A stretch of DNA of 64,000 nucleotides from Ignavibacteriales bacterium (GCA_003599415.1 QZKB01000151.1:62001-126000); one strand, 5' to 3'. Shown: positions 37,703-48,015, numbered from the stretch's first letter. The notes: generated by a model from the sequence alone, not told the origin. Translations and numbers: made by a program.

Positions 37703-39844
37703 ATGAAGCATCTTCTTAAATATTGTTTGTTGAACACAATAACTGCTCTTGCAATTTTATCCTCTGCAGAGATAATTGCACAGGACAAGCAGTTTACTTT
37801 AAAGAATGAGAATATTGAGTTTATACTTTCTGATAAGCTTAGCGGAAAATTTTTATCAAAGGATAAAAGTGAATTATCCGTTTCTGAAAAAGTAGTAAAA
37901 GTGATTATTGATGATAAAGAATTATCCTTTCAGAAAGCCGTGTTAAAGAAGATGAAATTATTCGGTAATGAATTTCTTATTCTGGATGCTAAAGATGAAG
38001 ATGGATTGATTAATCTTTCGGTTAAAATTATTTCAGACGAAAAATATCCGGGGACTCTTACTTTTGAAAGTAAACTAAAAAATATTTCTGCCGGTAAGAT
38101 TTCAGTTGGTGAAATATCATTGTTCAACTTTTTACTTGATGCTAAGAATTTTGATGAAGACAGTTCTTATAAATTCTGGACGTTTCAGGGCGGAACTTAC
38201 GAGACAAGACGAGACTGGATATTTCCTTTAAATAAAAATTTTTACAGCGAAAACTTGATGGGAATGAATGCTGCCGATTATGGCGGCGGAATGCCTGTAG
38301 TAGACTTCTGGACAAAGGAAGCCGGAATTGCATTCGCATCAATATCTGATAAACCTGAGTGGATTTCATTTCCTGTTAAAGTTTTGGAGAACGGCAAAGT
38401 TTCTTTTTCAATTAACGATACGACTAAAAAGATTTTAAAACCGGAGGAGGAGATAACACTTGTTCCGGTATCTGTTATATTTCATAACGGCGATTACTTT
38501 AACGCCCTTAAAATTTATTCTGATATAATTAAAGGAAAATGGTTTTCTACTCCTTCTAGTGAACAGCAGGCTCTTGAGCCAGAATGGTGTGCCTGGGGAT
38601 ATGAAAGAAACTTCTCCATAGAGCAAATCAAAAGAACTCTTCCTATGGCTCAAGAGCTTGACTTTAAATGGGCAACCATTGATGACGGTTGGCAGAACGC
38701 TGACGGGGACTGGAATCTTGATAGGAATAAATTCCCAGGAGGCGAGAAGGAATTTAAAGAGCTTGTTGATTTGATTCATTCATATAAAATGAAAGCGCGG
38801 TTGTGGTGGGTGCCTTTATCTGCAAGCGATTCATCTTACAACGCAATTCACTTTCCCGACAAGATGAATGAACGAACAATGAAAATGCAAAGCAAAGTTG
38901 CATTGGAACATCCAGACTGGTTTATACTGGATAAGGATGGAAACAGAGTTCAGATTTCATGGTGGAATTCATTTTATCTTTGTCCTGCTGTTAAAGAAGT
39001 AAGAGACTATTATAAAGATTTTACTAAAAAGGTTTTTGATGACTGGGATTTTGATGGTTTCAAAATAGACGGGCAGAATTTCAATGCAGTACCGCCCTGC
39101 TATAACCCGGCTCATCATCATAAATCCCCATATGAATCGACTTATGCTGTACCGGAATATTTCAAAGACATATTAACAACGATAAAAAACATAAAAAAGG
39201 ATGCGGTCATTCAGCTTTGTCCGTGCGGTACAAATTTTTCAGTTTATAATATTCCTTATACAAATCAATTCGTCGGATCAGATCCTACAAGTCCATGGCA
39301 GGTAAGGCTGCGCGCCAAAACTTATAAGGCATTAGTTGGAAACAATATTGCTTACAGCGGAGACCATGTTGAATTGACGTGCAGAAAGTGGAGCGATAAA
39401 GAAAATAAGTTTATAGTTATTGGTCCCGAAGATTTTGCATCCACAGTTGGACTTGGCGGAGTAATATCAACAAAATTTACTCATCCCGATATTACGCAGG
39501 TTGATTCAAGCTTTATGTTAACTCCGGAGAAAAAAGAAATCTGGAAAAACTGGATGAAGATTTACAATGATGAAAGAATTTCTGAAGGTGAATATCTTAA
39601 TCTTTATGACATCGCCTTTGATAAGCCGGAAACGCATCTGATTAAAAAAGAAAATACTTTTTACTATTCATTCTTTTCAAATGAAGAATATAACGGACAG
39701 GTTGAACTACGTGGTCTTGAGAAAGGAAACTATGAAGTGTTCGACTTTGTAAACGACAAAAATTTAGGTGAAGTAAACAGCAATAATCCTTTTCTGAAAA
39801 TCAATTTTAAAGATTATCTTCTCCTTCGTCTGAAAAAAATCTAA
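37703..39844 (+). CDS. Secreted GH36-like alpha-galactosidase or alpha-galactosaminidase (paralogue of 14575 gene)
   Basis: The signal peptide is LLNTITALAILSSAEIIAQ. A beta-sandwich (about 25-280) precedes a GH-D clan barrel: LDFKWATIDDGWQNADG, KARLWWVPLSA, FDGFKIDGQNFN (nucleophile candidate) and GSDPTSPWQVR (acid/base candidate), then YSGDHVELT. The PPCYNPAHHH and LCPCGTN segments are shared with the cluster A homologue and are not usual in GH36 alpha-galactosidases. The 713 residues are comparable. It is immediately downstream of the surface protein without a gap. Periplasmic exo-hydrolysis of alpha-linked residues is expected; galactose versus galactosamine is open. Confidence 0.78.
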   Translation: MKHLLKYCLLNTITALAILSSAEIIAQDKQFTLKNENIEFILSDKLSGKFLSKDKSELSVSEKVVKVIIDDKELSFQKAVLKKMKLFGNEFLILDAKDEDGLINLSVKIISDEKYPGTLTFESKLKNISAGKISVGEISLFNFLLDAKNFDEDSSYKFWTFQGGTYETRRDWIFPLNKNFYSENLMGMNAADYGGGMPVVDFWTKEAGIAFASISDKPEWISFPVKVLENGKVSFSINDTTKKILKPEEEITLVPVSVIFHNGDYFNALKIYSDIIKGKWFSTPSSEQQALEPEWCAWGYERNFSIEQIKRTLPMAQELDFKWATIDDGWQNADGDWNLDRNKFPGGEKEFKELVDLIHSYKMKARLWWVPLSASDSSYNAIHFPDKMNERTMKMQSKVALEHPDWFILDKDGNRVQISWWNSFYLCPAVKEVRDYYKDFTKKVFDDWDFDGFKIDGQNFNAVPPCYNPAHHHKSPYESTYAVPEYFKDILTTIKNIKKDAVIQLCPCGTNFSVYNIPYTNQFVGSDPTSPWQVRLRAKTYKALVGNNIAYSGDHVELTCRKWSDKENKFIVIGPEDFASTVGLGGVISTKFTHPDITQVDSSFMLTPEKKEIWKNWMKIYNDERISEGEYLNLYDIAFDKPETHLIKKENTFYYSFFSNEEYNGQVELRGLEKGNYEVFDFVNDKNLGEVNSNNPFLKINFKDYLLLRLKKI

Positions 39845-39858
39845 TTGCGGAAAACTTA

Positions 39859-41538
39859 ATGAACAGAATTTTAAATACTTTTATTTGTCTTATATCGTTT
39901 TCACTAAACGTTACTTTTGCTCAGTCAGAAGTTACTTATCTTCCTTCCGATGCTAAATTTCCTAATCCTGAACGCGGTTTTTATACCCATACTGAAGGTT
40001 GGAATGATGCCGGTGCGCTTACAGCTTCGCAGTTAAGCGGATTGAAAAGCAAGAACCAGACATTAATTTTACGGTTGTATTACATCCCCAAATGGAGAAA
40101 CGCTGATCTGCCTTCAACCTTTCTTAATATGCTTCAGAAAGATTTTAATACTATGCGGCAATACGGAGTTAAATGCATCCTGCGTTTTGCATACTCAAAT
40201 GCAATCGGAACTGCTGATGCACCGTTGAGTGTAGTACTTAATCATCTTGAACAACTTAAACCTTACCTTCAAGCGAATTATGATGTAATAGCGTTTATGC
40301 AAGCCGGTTTCATAGGAGCCTGGGGCGAATGGCATTCATCCACAAATAATCTTGATAATACTTCAAGCAGATCCGCAATCCTGAAAAAGATTCTTGAAGT
40401 GCTTCCGCCGGAAAGGATGGCACAGGTAAGAACACCATACTTTAAGCAATCTATTTTTAACAATTATAATCCATTAACTGAAGAGCAGGCTTTTACACAA
40501 ACAGAATTTTCACGTACAGGTCATCATAATGATTGCTTTCTTGCAAGCGAAGATGATTATGGAACATACCAGGATACAACAAAAGACAAAACTTACATTT
40601 CACTGGATACACGTTTTGTTCCGATTGGAGGAGAAACCTGTAATCCAACAACATATTCGGAATGTGTAAATGCAATTTACCAGGTTCAAAGATTGCATTG
40701 GACTTATGTTAACAGCAATTATCATCAGACTGTTTTAGGCAACTGGCAGAAATCGGGCTGCTATGATGAATTTGTTAAGAAGTTAGGTTACAGGTTTGAG
40801 TTAATTGACGGGCAGTTTACCGATTCTACAAAACCGAATGGTACATTATCGGTAAAATTGAAAATAAGAAATATCGGCTATGCATCACTTTACAACCCGC
40901 GTGATGTTGAAATGATTTTAAGAAATGAAGCCGACACTTTTTTTGTAAAGCTTGATACTGATCCGCGATTGATTATGTCCGGCGATACAGTTGAGATTAC
41001 TGCTGACCTCGGTATCCCGTCAACTATTAATGATGGTAATTATGAATTGCTTTTAAATCTTCCCGATCTGCTTTCGTCAATTCATTATAATCCTGCTTAT
41101 TCAATCAGGCTTGCAAATATGGATTTATGGGAGCAGGTTACTGGTTACAACAAACTGAATGTAATGGTAAATATTAATCAGAATAATTCTTCACCGGATT
41201 ATACAGGTATAAAAGTATTTGAACCATTAACAATTCCAACATCCGTTGAAGATGAGAGAAAGAGCAATCGATTGGATTATAAACTTAAAGTGAGCAACTA
41301 CCCAAATCCTTTTAATAATGAAACAAAAATAGTTTATAACTTAGACCGGGCAGGAGACGCGACATTAAAAATTTATAATATGCTTGGGCAGGAAATTCAA
41401 ACTCTTGTTAATGAAACGCAGGATATAGGTGAATACGAAGTTGACTTTAGTACAGATAATTTATCCAGCGGTATTTATTTTTATGTGCTAAAAATAAAAA
41501 GCCAGGTGGCAACCGGCAAAATGATTTTGTTAAAATAA
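39859..41538 (+). CDS. T9SS cargo with DUF4874 and DUF4832 domains
   Basis: After the signal peptide (LICLISFSLNVTFAQ) comes a DUF4874 barrel-like domain opening FPNPERGFYTHTEGW. It contains LILRLYYIPKWRN and FMQAGFIGAWGEWHSS, the last with possible catalytic acids. A DUF4832 domain (about 200-450; IDGQFTDSTKPNGTLSVKLK, LYNPRDVEMIL) follows. The C-terminus is a T9SS type A domain (NYPNPFNNETKIVYNL, LGQEIQTLVNE, ending KMILLK). The pair of DUFs is recurrent in predicted polysaccharide-degrading proteins, and the barrel with EWH suggests a hydrolase. Surface location in this operon supports a role in polymer cleavage. Activity is unproven. Confidence 0.75.
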   Translation: MNRILNTFICLISFSLNVTFAQSEVTYLPSDAKFPNPERGFYTHTEGWNDAGALTASQLSGLKSKNQTLILRLYYIPKWRNADLPSTFLNMLQKDFNTMRQYGVKCILRFAYSNAIGTADAPLSVVLNHLEQLKPYLQANYDVIAFMQAGFIGAWGEWHSSTNNLDNTSSRSAILKKILEVLPPERMAQVRTPYFKQSIFNNYNPLTEEQAFTQTEFSRTGHHNDCFLASEDDYGTYQDTTKDKTYISLDTRFVPIGGETCNPTTYSECVNAIYQVQRLHWTYVNSNYHQTVLGNWQKSGCYDEFVKKLGYRFELIDGQFTDSTKPNGTLSVKLKIRNIGYASLYNPRDVEMILRNEADTFFVKLDTDPRLIMSGDTVEITADLGIPSTINDGNYELLLNLPDLLSSIHYNPAYSIRLANMDLWEQVTGYNKLNVMVNINQNNSSPDYTGIKVFEPLTIPTSVEDERKSNRLDYKLKVSNYPNPFNNETKIVYNLDRAGDATLKIYNMLGQEIQTLVNETQDIGEYEVDFSTDNLSSGIYFYVLKIKSQVATGKMILLK

Positions 41539-41565
41539 ACCGAACTAAGTTTTACAAGAGGTAAA

Positions 41566-44145
41566 ATGAAAAATCTTTTAATTGTTTTTGTGGCAGCAAT
41601 TCAACTTATTGCTTTTGCACAAGATAAAAATGCCTTTCTTAAAGATGATGGTAAGCAGGTAACCATAGGTAATTCATTTATTGAAAGGACTATAAATGTT
41701 GCTTCCGATAAAATCGGCACAACAAAAATAAAAAATAAAGTTTCGGGCAAGGAATATTCTGTTACCTCAGATGAAATTGAATTACAAATAGTCTTTGCGG
41801 GCTTTGGACCCGCATACGGTAAAAACCAGAATGGAGAAAATCCTTCTTCATTAACAATAAAAGATTTTAATTACAACGGTTATGAAAAGAAGGAACTGAA
41901 CGATGGGAGCAAAAGACTGACGCTTAACTTCTCCCGCGAAGATTATCTTTTTAAATTCCGCCTGAGTGTCAACTACGAAATATTTCCCAATGACTTTTAT
42001 ATAAGGAAATGGGTTGAGATTGCCGACAGTTCAGAGGGAATTCATTTTCTTGACAGGGTTAATGTAGAAAATCTTGTATTTGAAGATAAAGATTTTTCAA
42101 ATGGCTCATTCGGTCAGCCGTTGTTTAATAAAGATATTTTTCTTGGAGTTGAGTATCCTGCTGTTGAAACTACAATTGAAGGGGGCAAAATTAAGTCCGG
42201 TTATCTTGTAGCAAGAAAAATTACCCCGAAAAAATTTATTAGCTACAAGTCAGTAATTGGAGTTTCGGAAAATCAAAACAAGCTTTCACAAGCATTCCTT
42301 AAATATGTCGAAAGAATAAAAGTACGCGGTACAAGAGATTTTCTGCTTTACAATTCCTGGTACGACTTCCGCAATAAAGCAATTGCAGAAGGTGAAGAAA
42401 GCATTATGAACGAAAAGAATGTTCTTCATCGTATTGAAACATTTAAAAATATTATGTTGGATAAATATGGAATTACTCTCGATGCATTTGTGCTTGACGA
42501 CGGCTGGGATAATTACAGGAGCATCTGGGAAATTGATACGACTACATTACCTCATAAGTTCAACCCGTTCCTTGAACCATTAAAAGAAATGAAAACATCA
42601 CTCGGTATGTGGGCTTCTCCATTCTGCGGTTATTCAAATAGGGACGTCCGTGTAAAATGGGGAGAGGAACATGGCTATGAGGGTACCGGCGATTTTCTTT
42701 GCTTTGTGGGGAAAAATTATAAAGAGCAGTTCAAAAAGAAAATGGTGGAGTACACAAGAGATTTTCATATCGGTTATTTTAAGTGGGACGGGTTTTTACT
42801 TGCATGCAATGAAACACAGCATGGGCATTTACCCGGGGCATATTCACGCGTTGCTTTGATTGATACTTACATTGAAATGATGAGAGAGGTAAGAAAAATA
42901 AATCCGGATTTGTTTATCAATATTACAATCGGCAGCTGGCTTTCACCATGGTGGTTACAATATGTTGATTGCCTCTGGATGCAGGGTGAGGATTACGCCT
43001 ACGCAGAAGATGTTCCTTCAATGAATCCGCGTGATAAAGCGATTACCTATCGTGATGCAGTTTTGTGGGATGATTTCCAGAATCAGAATCTTGTATTTCC
43101 AATGTCAAGTTTGATGACACACGGAATTATTAAAGGAAGACTGAATTTTCTTGGCGGCAAGGATGAATCACTCCAGTCATTTTCGAATGAAGTGGTTATG
43201 TACTTTATGCGTGGTGTGATGATGTGGGAGCTTTATGTTTCCCCCGATTTGTTATCAGACGGCGAGTGGAATGCAATTGCTTCATCCGTTAAATATTCAA
43301 AGGCGAATAAGGAGGTTCTTGCCAATACAAAAATGATTCTCGGCAATCCTTTAAAGCGTGAAGCATATGGTTATGTTCACTTAACAAAGGAGAAGGGAAT
43401 TGTACTTCTGAGAAATCCTTATGTTGAAGCGAAAGATGTTGAGATTAAGCTGACTGAAAATTTAGGTGAACTTGATCAATCGAAAGAATACTATCTGCGG
43501 GTAGTCTATCCTTATAATTTTATTTATTCAAAACCGGTAAAGGCAAATCAGTCCGTTAAGTTTGATCTTGATAGCTACGAAATGAAAGTGATTGAATTAA
43601 TTCCTGCCGAAAAACTTTCAAAGGATTTGCCGGTCGGTATTCGGTATGAACTTAGCAGTGACGGGAAAGTAACTACATTCAGCGGGAAAGATAATAAGCA
43701 ATCAGTTAAGACCGATAAAAATATTTCCTGGGATAAAAATGAAAACCAGGTAACCGGGAAAACAAAATGTAAAGTGCCGTATAATTATGCCAACTCAAGA
43801 ATTGCAATTCTTTTTGAACCCAAAGAAAAATTGCAGAAGAAAGCAAAACCCGAACTTGAAATTACTGTGAATGGAAAGAAACAGGAATTGCAGATAGAAG
43901 AAGAAAACGGTAAATGGTTCTGGTTCTCTGCTTCCGTTGAAAAAGGAGAGAATAATATTGAGTGGAAGATTACATCAGGTAAATACAAAGACGGTAAAGT
44001 TAATGTCTGGCTTTTTGCAGATGAGGTTTTAGAAGCTAAAGAATTGAGCGCCAATCCATCTAATAAAGAAGTTACTCTTCCAAAGCCATATGATTCGAAT
44101 ATTAAAAAGATTAGCTCAAATATTTATAAAGACATAATTTTATAA
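41566..44145 (+). CDS. Secreted GH36/raffinose-synthase-like alpha-galactosidase
   Basis: The signal peptide is LLIVFVAAIQLIAFAQ. The catalytic barrel has ITLDAFVLDDGWDNYRSIW, SLGMWASPFCGY and HIGYFKWDGFLLACNE, where KWD holds the GH36 nucleophile. CLWMQGEDYAYAED then supplies a candidate acid/base. An N-terminal beta-sandwich (about 25-290) and a C-terminal beta domain with an extra lysine-rich module (about 690-850) complete the 859 residues. It is more distant from the two other GH36-like proteins and lacks their CPCGT segment. Removal of alpha-galactose units is likely. It is the last secreted hydrolase before the symporter. Confidence 0.78.
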   Translation: MKNLLIVFVAAIQLIAFAQDKNAFLKDDGKQVTIGNSFIERTINVASDKIGTTKIKNKVSGKEYSVTSDEIELQIVFAGFGPAYGKNQNGENPSSLTIKDFNYNGYEKKELNDGSKRLTLNFSREDYLFKFRLSVNYEIFPNDFYIRKWVEIADSSEGIHFLDRVNVENLVFEDKDFSNGSFGQPLFNKDIFLGVEYPAVETTIEGGKIKSGYLVARKITPKKFISYKSVIGVSENQNKLSQAFLKYVERIKVRGTRDFLLYNSWYDFRNKAIAEGEESIMNEKNVLHRIETFKNIMLDKYGITLDAFVLDDGWDNYRSIWEIDTTTLPHKFNPFLEPLKEMKTSLGMWASPFCGYSNRDVRVKWGEEHGYEGTGDFLCFVGKNYKEQFKKKMVEYTRDFHIGYFKWDGFLLACNETQHGHLPGAYSRVALIDTYIEMMREVRKINPDLFINITIGSWLSPWWLQYVDCLWMQGEDYAYAEDVPSMNPRDKAITYRDAVLWDDFQNQNLVFPMSSLMTHGIIKGRLNFLGGKDESLQSFSNEVVMYFMRGVMMWELYVSPDLLSDGEWNAIASSVKYSKANKEVLANTKMILGNPLKREAYGYVHLTKEKGIVLLRNPYVEAKDVEIKLTENLGELDQSKEYYLRVVYPYNFIYSKPVKANQSVKFDLDSYEMKVIELIPAEKLSKDLPVGIRYELSSDGKVTTFSGKDNKQSVKTDKNISWDKNENQVTGKTKCKVPYNYANSRIAILFEPKEKLQKKAKPELEITVNGKKQELQIEEENGKWFWFSASVEKGENNIEWKITSGKYKDGKVNVWLFADEVLEAKELSANPSNKEVTLPKPYDSNIKKISSNIYKDIIL

Positions 44146-44217
44146 AAAATAAATTAACTAGCTTCGTATCGATCAAAGTATCGTTAATACATAAGAAATT
44201 TATATAAGGAATTAAGC

Positions 44218-46026
44218 ATGCATCTGCAGATTATTGACTGGGTTATTGTTGGAGCAACATTAGTAATTTGTTTCTTCCCTGCGCTCTTCTTTGGAAAGCG
44301 CGCAGGTAAAAGCACATCTGAATTTTTTGTCTCCGGAAGATCCGTACCCTGGTGGCTTGCAGGATTGTCTATGGTGGCAACAACATTCAGCAGTGATACA
44401 CCGAATCTTGTTACAGACATAGTAAGGCGTAATGGCGTTGCAGGCAACTGGGTTTGGTGGGCTTTTGTGCTTACCGGTGTGGCAACTGTTTTCTTCTATG
44501 CAAGATTATGGAGACGTTCAAACGTAATGACGGATCTGGAATTTTATGAAATCCGTTACTCGGGAAAAGCAGCAAGCTTTGTCCGCGGTTTCCGTGCAAT
44601 TTACCTGGGATTCTTTTTTAATTGTATTATTATGGCTACTGTAAATTTAGCCGCCTGTAAAATTGCGGCTATACTATTCGGGCTTCAGCCATGGCAGACA
44701 CTTTTATTAGTTGGAACACTTAACGTTATATTTGCAACTCACTCCGGCTTGTGGGGTGTGCTTGTAATAGATATGATTCAGTTCTTTATAAAAATGACAG
44801 CAGTAATTGCTGCGGCATATTTTGCTTTGCAGCTTCCGCAGATTGGCGGATTAACCGGACTTGTAGATAAATTATCTGCTGTTAAAGGTCCTAACGGATT
44901 AAACTTCTTAGATATTCTTCCTGACTTTACAAACAACTGGGATATTGCAATTGCAGTATTTATAATGCCAATAGCCGTACAATGGTGGGCAGTCTGGTAT
45001 CCGGGTGCAGAGCCGGGTGGTGGAAGTTATATTGCCCAGCGAATGCTTGCATCGAAATCGGAGAAGGATTCACTTGGTGCTGTGTTGTTTTTTAATGTTG
45101 CGCATTATGTGCTTCGCCCATGGCCATGGATTTTAGTTGGTCTTTGTTCAATTATTGTCTATCCACAGCTTTCGGATATTCAGAAAGCATTCCCGAATCT
45201 TAATCCGAATTTACTTGGACATGATATTGCTTACCCTGCAATGTTAAAATTTCTTCCGGTTGGATTTATTGGTTTGATGGTTGGTGGTTTAATTGCAGCC
45301 AACTCTTCAACAATTCTAACGCATCTTAACTGGGGCGCTTCATACTTGGTGCATGATCTTTACAGGCGCTTCCTTAAAAAAGATGCTACTGAAAAACATT
45401 ATGTGTTGGCGGGACGTTATTCAACCGTGCTTTTATTCGTTTGCTCTTCTGCTCTTGTGTTTGCATTAAGCAGCGCAAAAGATGCGTTCGATATAATTCT
45501 GCAGATTGGCGCCGGCACCGGTTTATTATATCTTGTTCGTTGGTTCTGGTGGCGCGTAAATGCATGGAGTGAAGTTGTTGCAATGATCAGCTCTTTTATC
45601 GTTTCAATTGTTTTGCTAATCTTAAACAGAAATGGGATATACATAAGCACACACGCGGGTTTATTGATTACTATAGCTTTTACAACTATATGCTGGGTGC
45701 TTACCGCTTACCTTGGTCCGCAGACAGACAAGAAAGTTTTAATTGAATTTTATAAAAAAGTGCGTCCGTTTGGTCCCGGCTGGTCGCACATTAAAGCAGA
45801 AGTTGCTGCAAGCGAAGGTGAGGAAATTAAAATACGGGAAAATATTCCTCTTGCGTTGGTTGGATGGGTAACAGGATGTGCAGTAATCTGGTCAGCCCTG
45901 TTCACGGTTGGTAATTTTTTATATGGCAGATTAAACTATGCCTTTATTCTTCTGGCAGTATTTGTTGTCAGCGGCATTGTTTTAATACGTACCATCAACA
46001 AACTATGGTCAGATAATAACAAATAA
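44218..46026 (+). CDS. Sodium:solute symporter (SSS family)
   Basis: Around 13-14 hydrophobic helices and SSS-family landmarks are present: FVSGRSVPWWLAGLSMVATTFSSDTPN at the first helices, YLGFFFNCIIMATVNLA, and GLIAANSSTILTHLNWGASYLVHDLY near the sodium site. The 602 residues include an extended C-terminus with extra helices. SGLT-like members of Bacteroidota take up monosaccharides with sodium. Placed between periplasmic hydrolases and a sugar kinase, it most likely imports the released galactose or galactosamine. AAGGAATTAAGC precedes the ATG. Confidence 0.9.
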   Translation: MHLQIIDWVIVGATLVICFFPALFFGKRAGKSTSEFFVSGRSVPWWLAGLSMVATTFSSDTPNLVTDIVRRNGVAGNWVWWAFVLTGVATVFFYARLWRRSNVMTDLEFYEIRYSGKAASFVRGFRAIYLGFFFNCIIMATVNLAACKIAAILFGLQPWQTLLLVGTLNVIFATHSGLWGVLVIDMIQFFIKMTAVIAAAYFALQLPQIGGLTGLVDKLSAVKGPNGLNFLDILPDFTNNWDIAIAVFIMPIAVQWWAVWYPGAEPGGGSYIAQRMLASKSEKDSLGAVLFFNVAHYVLRPWPWILVGLCSIIVYPQLSDIQKAFPNLNPNLLGHDIAYPAMLKFLPVGFIGLMVGGLIAANSSTILTHLNWGASYLVHDLYRRFLKKDATEKHYVLAGRYSTVLLFVCSSALVFALSSAKDAFDIILQIGAGTGLLYLVRWFWWRVNAWSEVVAMISSFIVSIVLLILNRNGIYISTHAGLLITIAFTTICWVLTAYLGPQTDKKVLIEFYKKVRPFGPGWSHIKAEVAASEGEEIKIRENIPLALVGWVTGCAVIWSALFTVGNFLYGRLNYAFILLAVFVVSGIVLIRTINKLWSDNNK

Positions 46027-46053
46027 CATTTCATTATAGGTATATAAATAAAT

Positions 46054-47139
46054 ATGGATCTAAAAATATCTACGCCAGGACGCGTTTGTTTATTCGGAGA
46101 ACACCAGGATTATCTTCAGCTGCCGGTTATTCCATGTGCTATTTCATTAAGAATAGCGATGGATGGTGAAAAAAGAAACGATAATAACGTAAATATAAAT
46201 TTACCGGATATAGATTCTGCGGAATCTTTTGTTCTTAACGGAAAATTGCATTATGAACAGGAACGTGATTACTTTAAAAGTGTTGTTAACGTAATGATAA
46301 AACATGGCTTTTCTTTTTCAAAAGGGTTTGATTGCACAGTAAAAGGAAATATCCCGATCAATTCCGGTACATCAAGTTCCTCTGCGCTGATAGTTACGTG
46401 GGTAAATTTTCTTTCAAGAATGAGCGACCAGACCAAAATACTTTCCGATGAAACAATAGCTAAGTATGCACACGAGGCGGAAGTGCTAGAGTTTAATGAA
46501 CCCGGTGGAATGATGGACCATTACTCAACTGCACTTGGCGGAGTAATTTATTTAAGTTTCCATCCGCAGATTTCAATTGAAAAATTTCCGGATAATCTTA
46601 AAACATTTGTGCTTGGTGATTCGGGTGAACCGAAAGACACAAAGTTCATTTTAGCAAGAGTAAAAAACCAGATTGTAGAAGTTGTTAAAAAATTAAGAGA
46701 AACCCATAAAGATTTTTCTTTGCAAACCGCCACCCTGGATACAATTGAATCTTATTCATCGGAATTAACAGAAGAACAGATTGATCTTCTTAAAGGAACA
46801 ATTATTAATCGTGATATTACTTTTGAAGCGCGTGAAGAACTTCTTAAAGAAAAAATTGATGATGTTTATATCGGAAAACTGCTGAACAAACATCAGGGTA
46901 TTTTAAGGGATACACTTCAGATATCAACACCAAAGATTGACAGAATGATTAAAGCTGCCCTTGAGGCAGGTGCTGTAGGCGCAAAGATAAACGGCTCGGG
47001 TGGTGGCGGATGTATGTTTGCATATGCACCAAACAATCCCGAAGCTGTTGCAAAGGCGATTGAAGAAGCCGGCGGAAAAGCTTTTATTGTTCAACCGGAT
47101 AGCGGAACAAAAGCAGAAAAAATTGAGAAGGCAGCCTGA
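46054..47139 (+). CDS. GHMP-family sugar kinase, galactokinase-like
   Basis: GRVCLFGEHQDYL is a variant of the galactokinase signature GRVNLIGEHTDY. The GHMP ATP loop is NIPINSGTSSSSAL, the catalytic Asp lies in GGMMDHYSTALGG, and motif 3 is KINGSGGGGCMFA. The 361 residues are typical. It should phosphorylate the anomeric C1 of galactose or N-acetylgalactosamine in the cytoplasm. Its stop overlaps the start of the nucleotidyltransferase by one base, so the pair probably makes a sugar-1-P and then an NDP-sugar. That is a Leloir-like or salvage route parallel to the AgaS route. The precise sugar is inferred from context. Confidence 0.85.
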   Translation: MDLKISTPGRVCLFGEHQDYLQLPVIPCAISLRIAMDGEKRNDNNVNINLPDIDSAESFVLNGKLHYEQERDYFKSVVNVMIKHGFSFSKGFDCTVKGNIPINSGTSSSSALIVTWVNFLSRMSDQTKILSDETIAKYAHEAEVLEFNEPGGMMDHYSTALGGVIYLSFHPQISIEKFPDNLKTFVLGDSGEPKDTKFILARVKNQIVEVVKKLRETHKDFSLQTATLDTIESYSSELTEEQIDLLKGTIINRDITFEAREELLKEKIDDVYIGKLLNKHQGILRDTLQISTPKIDRMIKAALEAGAVGAKINGSGGGGCMFAYAPNNPEAVAKAIEEAGGKAFIVQPDSGTKAEKIEKAA

Positions 47140-48008
47140 TGGATAAAAACCTTGTAATACTTGCCGGCGGAATTTCATCCCGTATGAAAAAATCTGTTGT
47201 TAGCGAAAGCGATATTGATAAAAAATTAATTAACGATGCGGATGAAAAATCGAAATCAATGATTGGTGTTGGAAATAACTATCGACCGTTCCTGGATTAC
47301 CTTTTATTCAATGCAAACAAAGCGGGATACAAAGACGTAACAATTGTTATCGGTGAAAAAGACAATTCAATTAAAGATTATTACGGCTATAAAAATAGCG
47401 GGAATAAATTTCTTGATCTTGAAATTACTTATGCGGTTCAATTCATTCCTGATGGAAAAGAAAAACCACTTGGTACTGCCGATGCGCTTTACCAGGCGGT
47501 TAAACTAAGAAGCGACTGGAAAGGGAAAAAGTTTTCTGTTTGCAACAGCGATAATCTTTATTCTGTTGAAGCTCTTGATTTGATGTTGAAAACAGAGTAT
47601 AAAAATGCAATGCCGGATTATGATCGTTCAGCGCTCGATTTCGAAGTTGAAAGGATAGAAAAGTTTGCGGTTACAATTAAAGACGATGAAAATTTTCTGC
47701 TTGATATAATTGAAAAGCCTGATGCGGATTCGATTGAAAAAGCAAGAGATACAAATAATGTAATCGGTGTAAGCATGAATCTTTTCAGCTTAGATTATGA
47801 TATGATTTATCATTTCCTTGAAACCGTGCCTTTTAATCCGGTTAGAAATGAAAAAGAATTGCCCGATGCAATTAAGCTTATGCTTAAGGAATATCCCAAA
47901 TCTTTATTCTGCTACCCGTTTGCAGAGCACGTTCCTGATCTTACAAATAAGAGCGACATTATAAAAGTAAAAAAATACCTCGAAGAAAATTTTACAAACA
48001 TTTTATAA
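47139..48008 (+). CDS. Sugar-1-phosphate nucleotidyltransferase-like protein
   Basis: The N-terminus LVILAGGISSRM is a degenerate form of the GGxGxR nucleotide loop, followed by a 35-residue acidic insertion before YRPFLDYLLFNA. LGTADALYQAV and FSVCNSDNLYS match the base-binding and metal-binding segments of the NTP_transferase fold, and DIIEKPDAD is the sugar-side motif. The 289 residues are normal. Coupled to the GHMP kinase by a one-base overlap, it probably forms UDP- or GDP-sugar from the kinase product. The altered first loop leaves some doubt about activity. Confidence 0.8.
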   Translation: MDKNLVILAGGISSRMKKSVVSESDIDKKLINDADEKSKSMIGVGNNYRPFLDYLLFNANKAGYKDVTIVIGEKDNSIKDYYGYKNSGNKFLDLEITYAVQFIPDGKEKPLGTADALYQAVKLRSDWKGKKFSVCNSDNLYSVEALDLMLKTEYKNAMPDYDRSALDFEVERIEKFAVTIKDDENFLLDIIEKPDADSIEKARDTNNVIGVSMNLFSLDYDMIYHFLETVPFNPVRNEKELPDAIKLMLKEYPKSLFCYPFAEHVPDLTNKSDIIKVKKYLEENFTNIL

Positions 48009-48015
48009 ATCAGCG

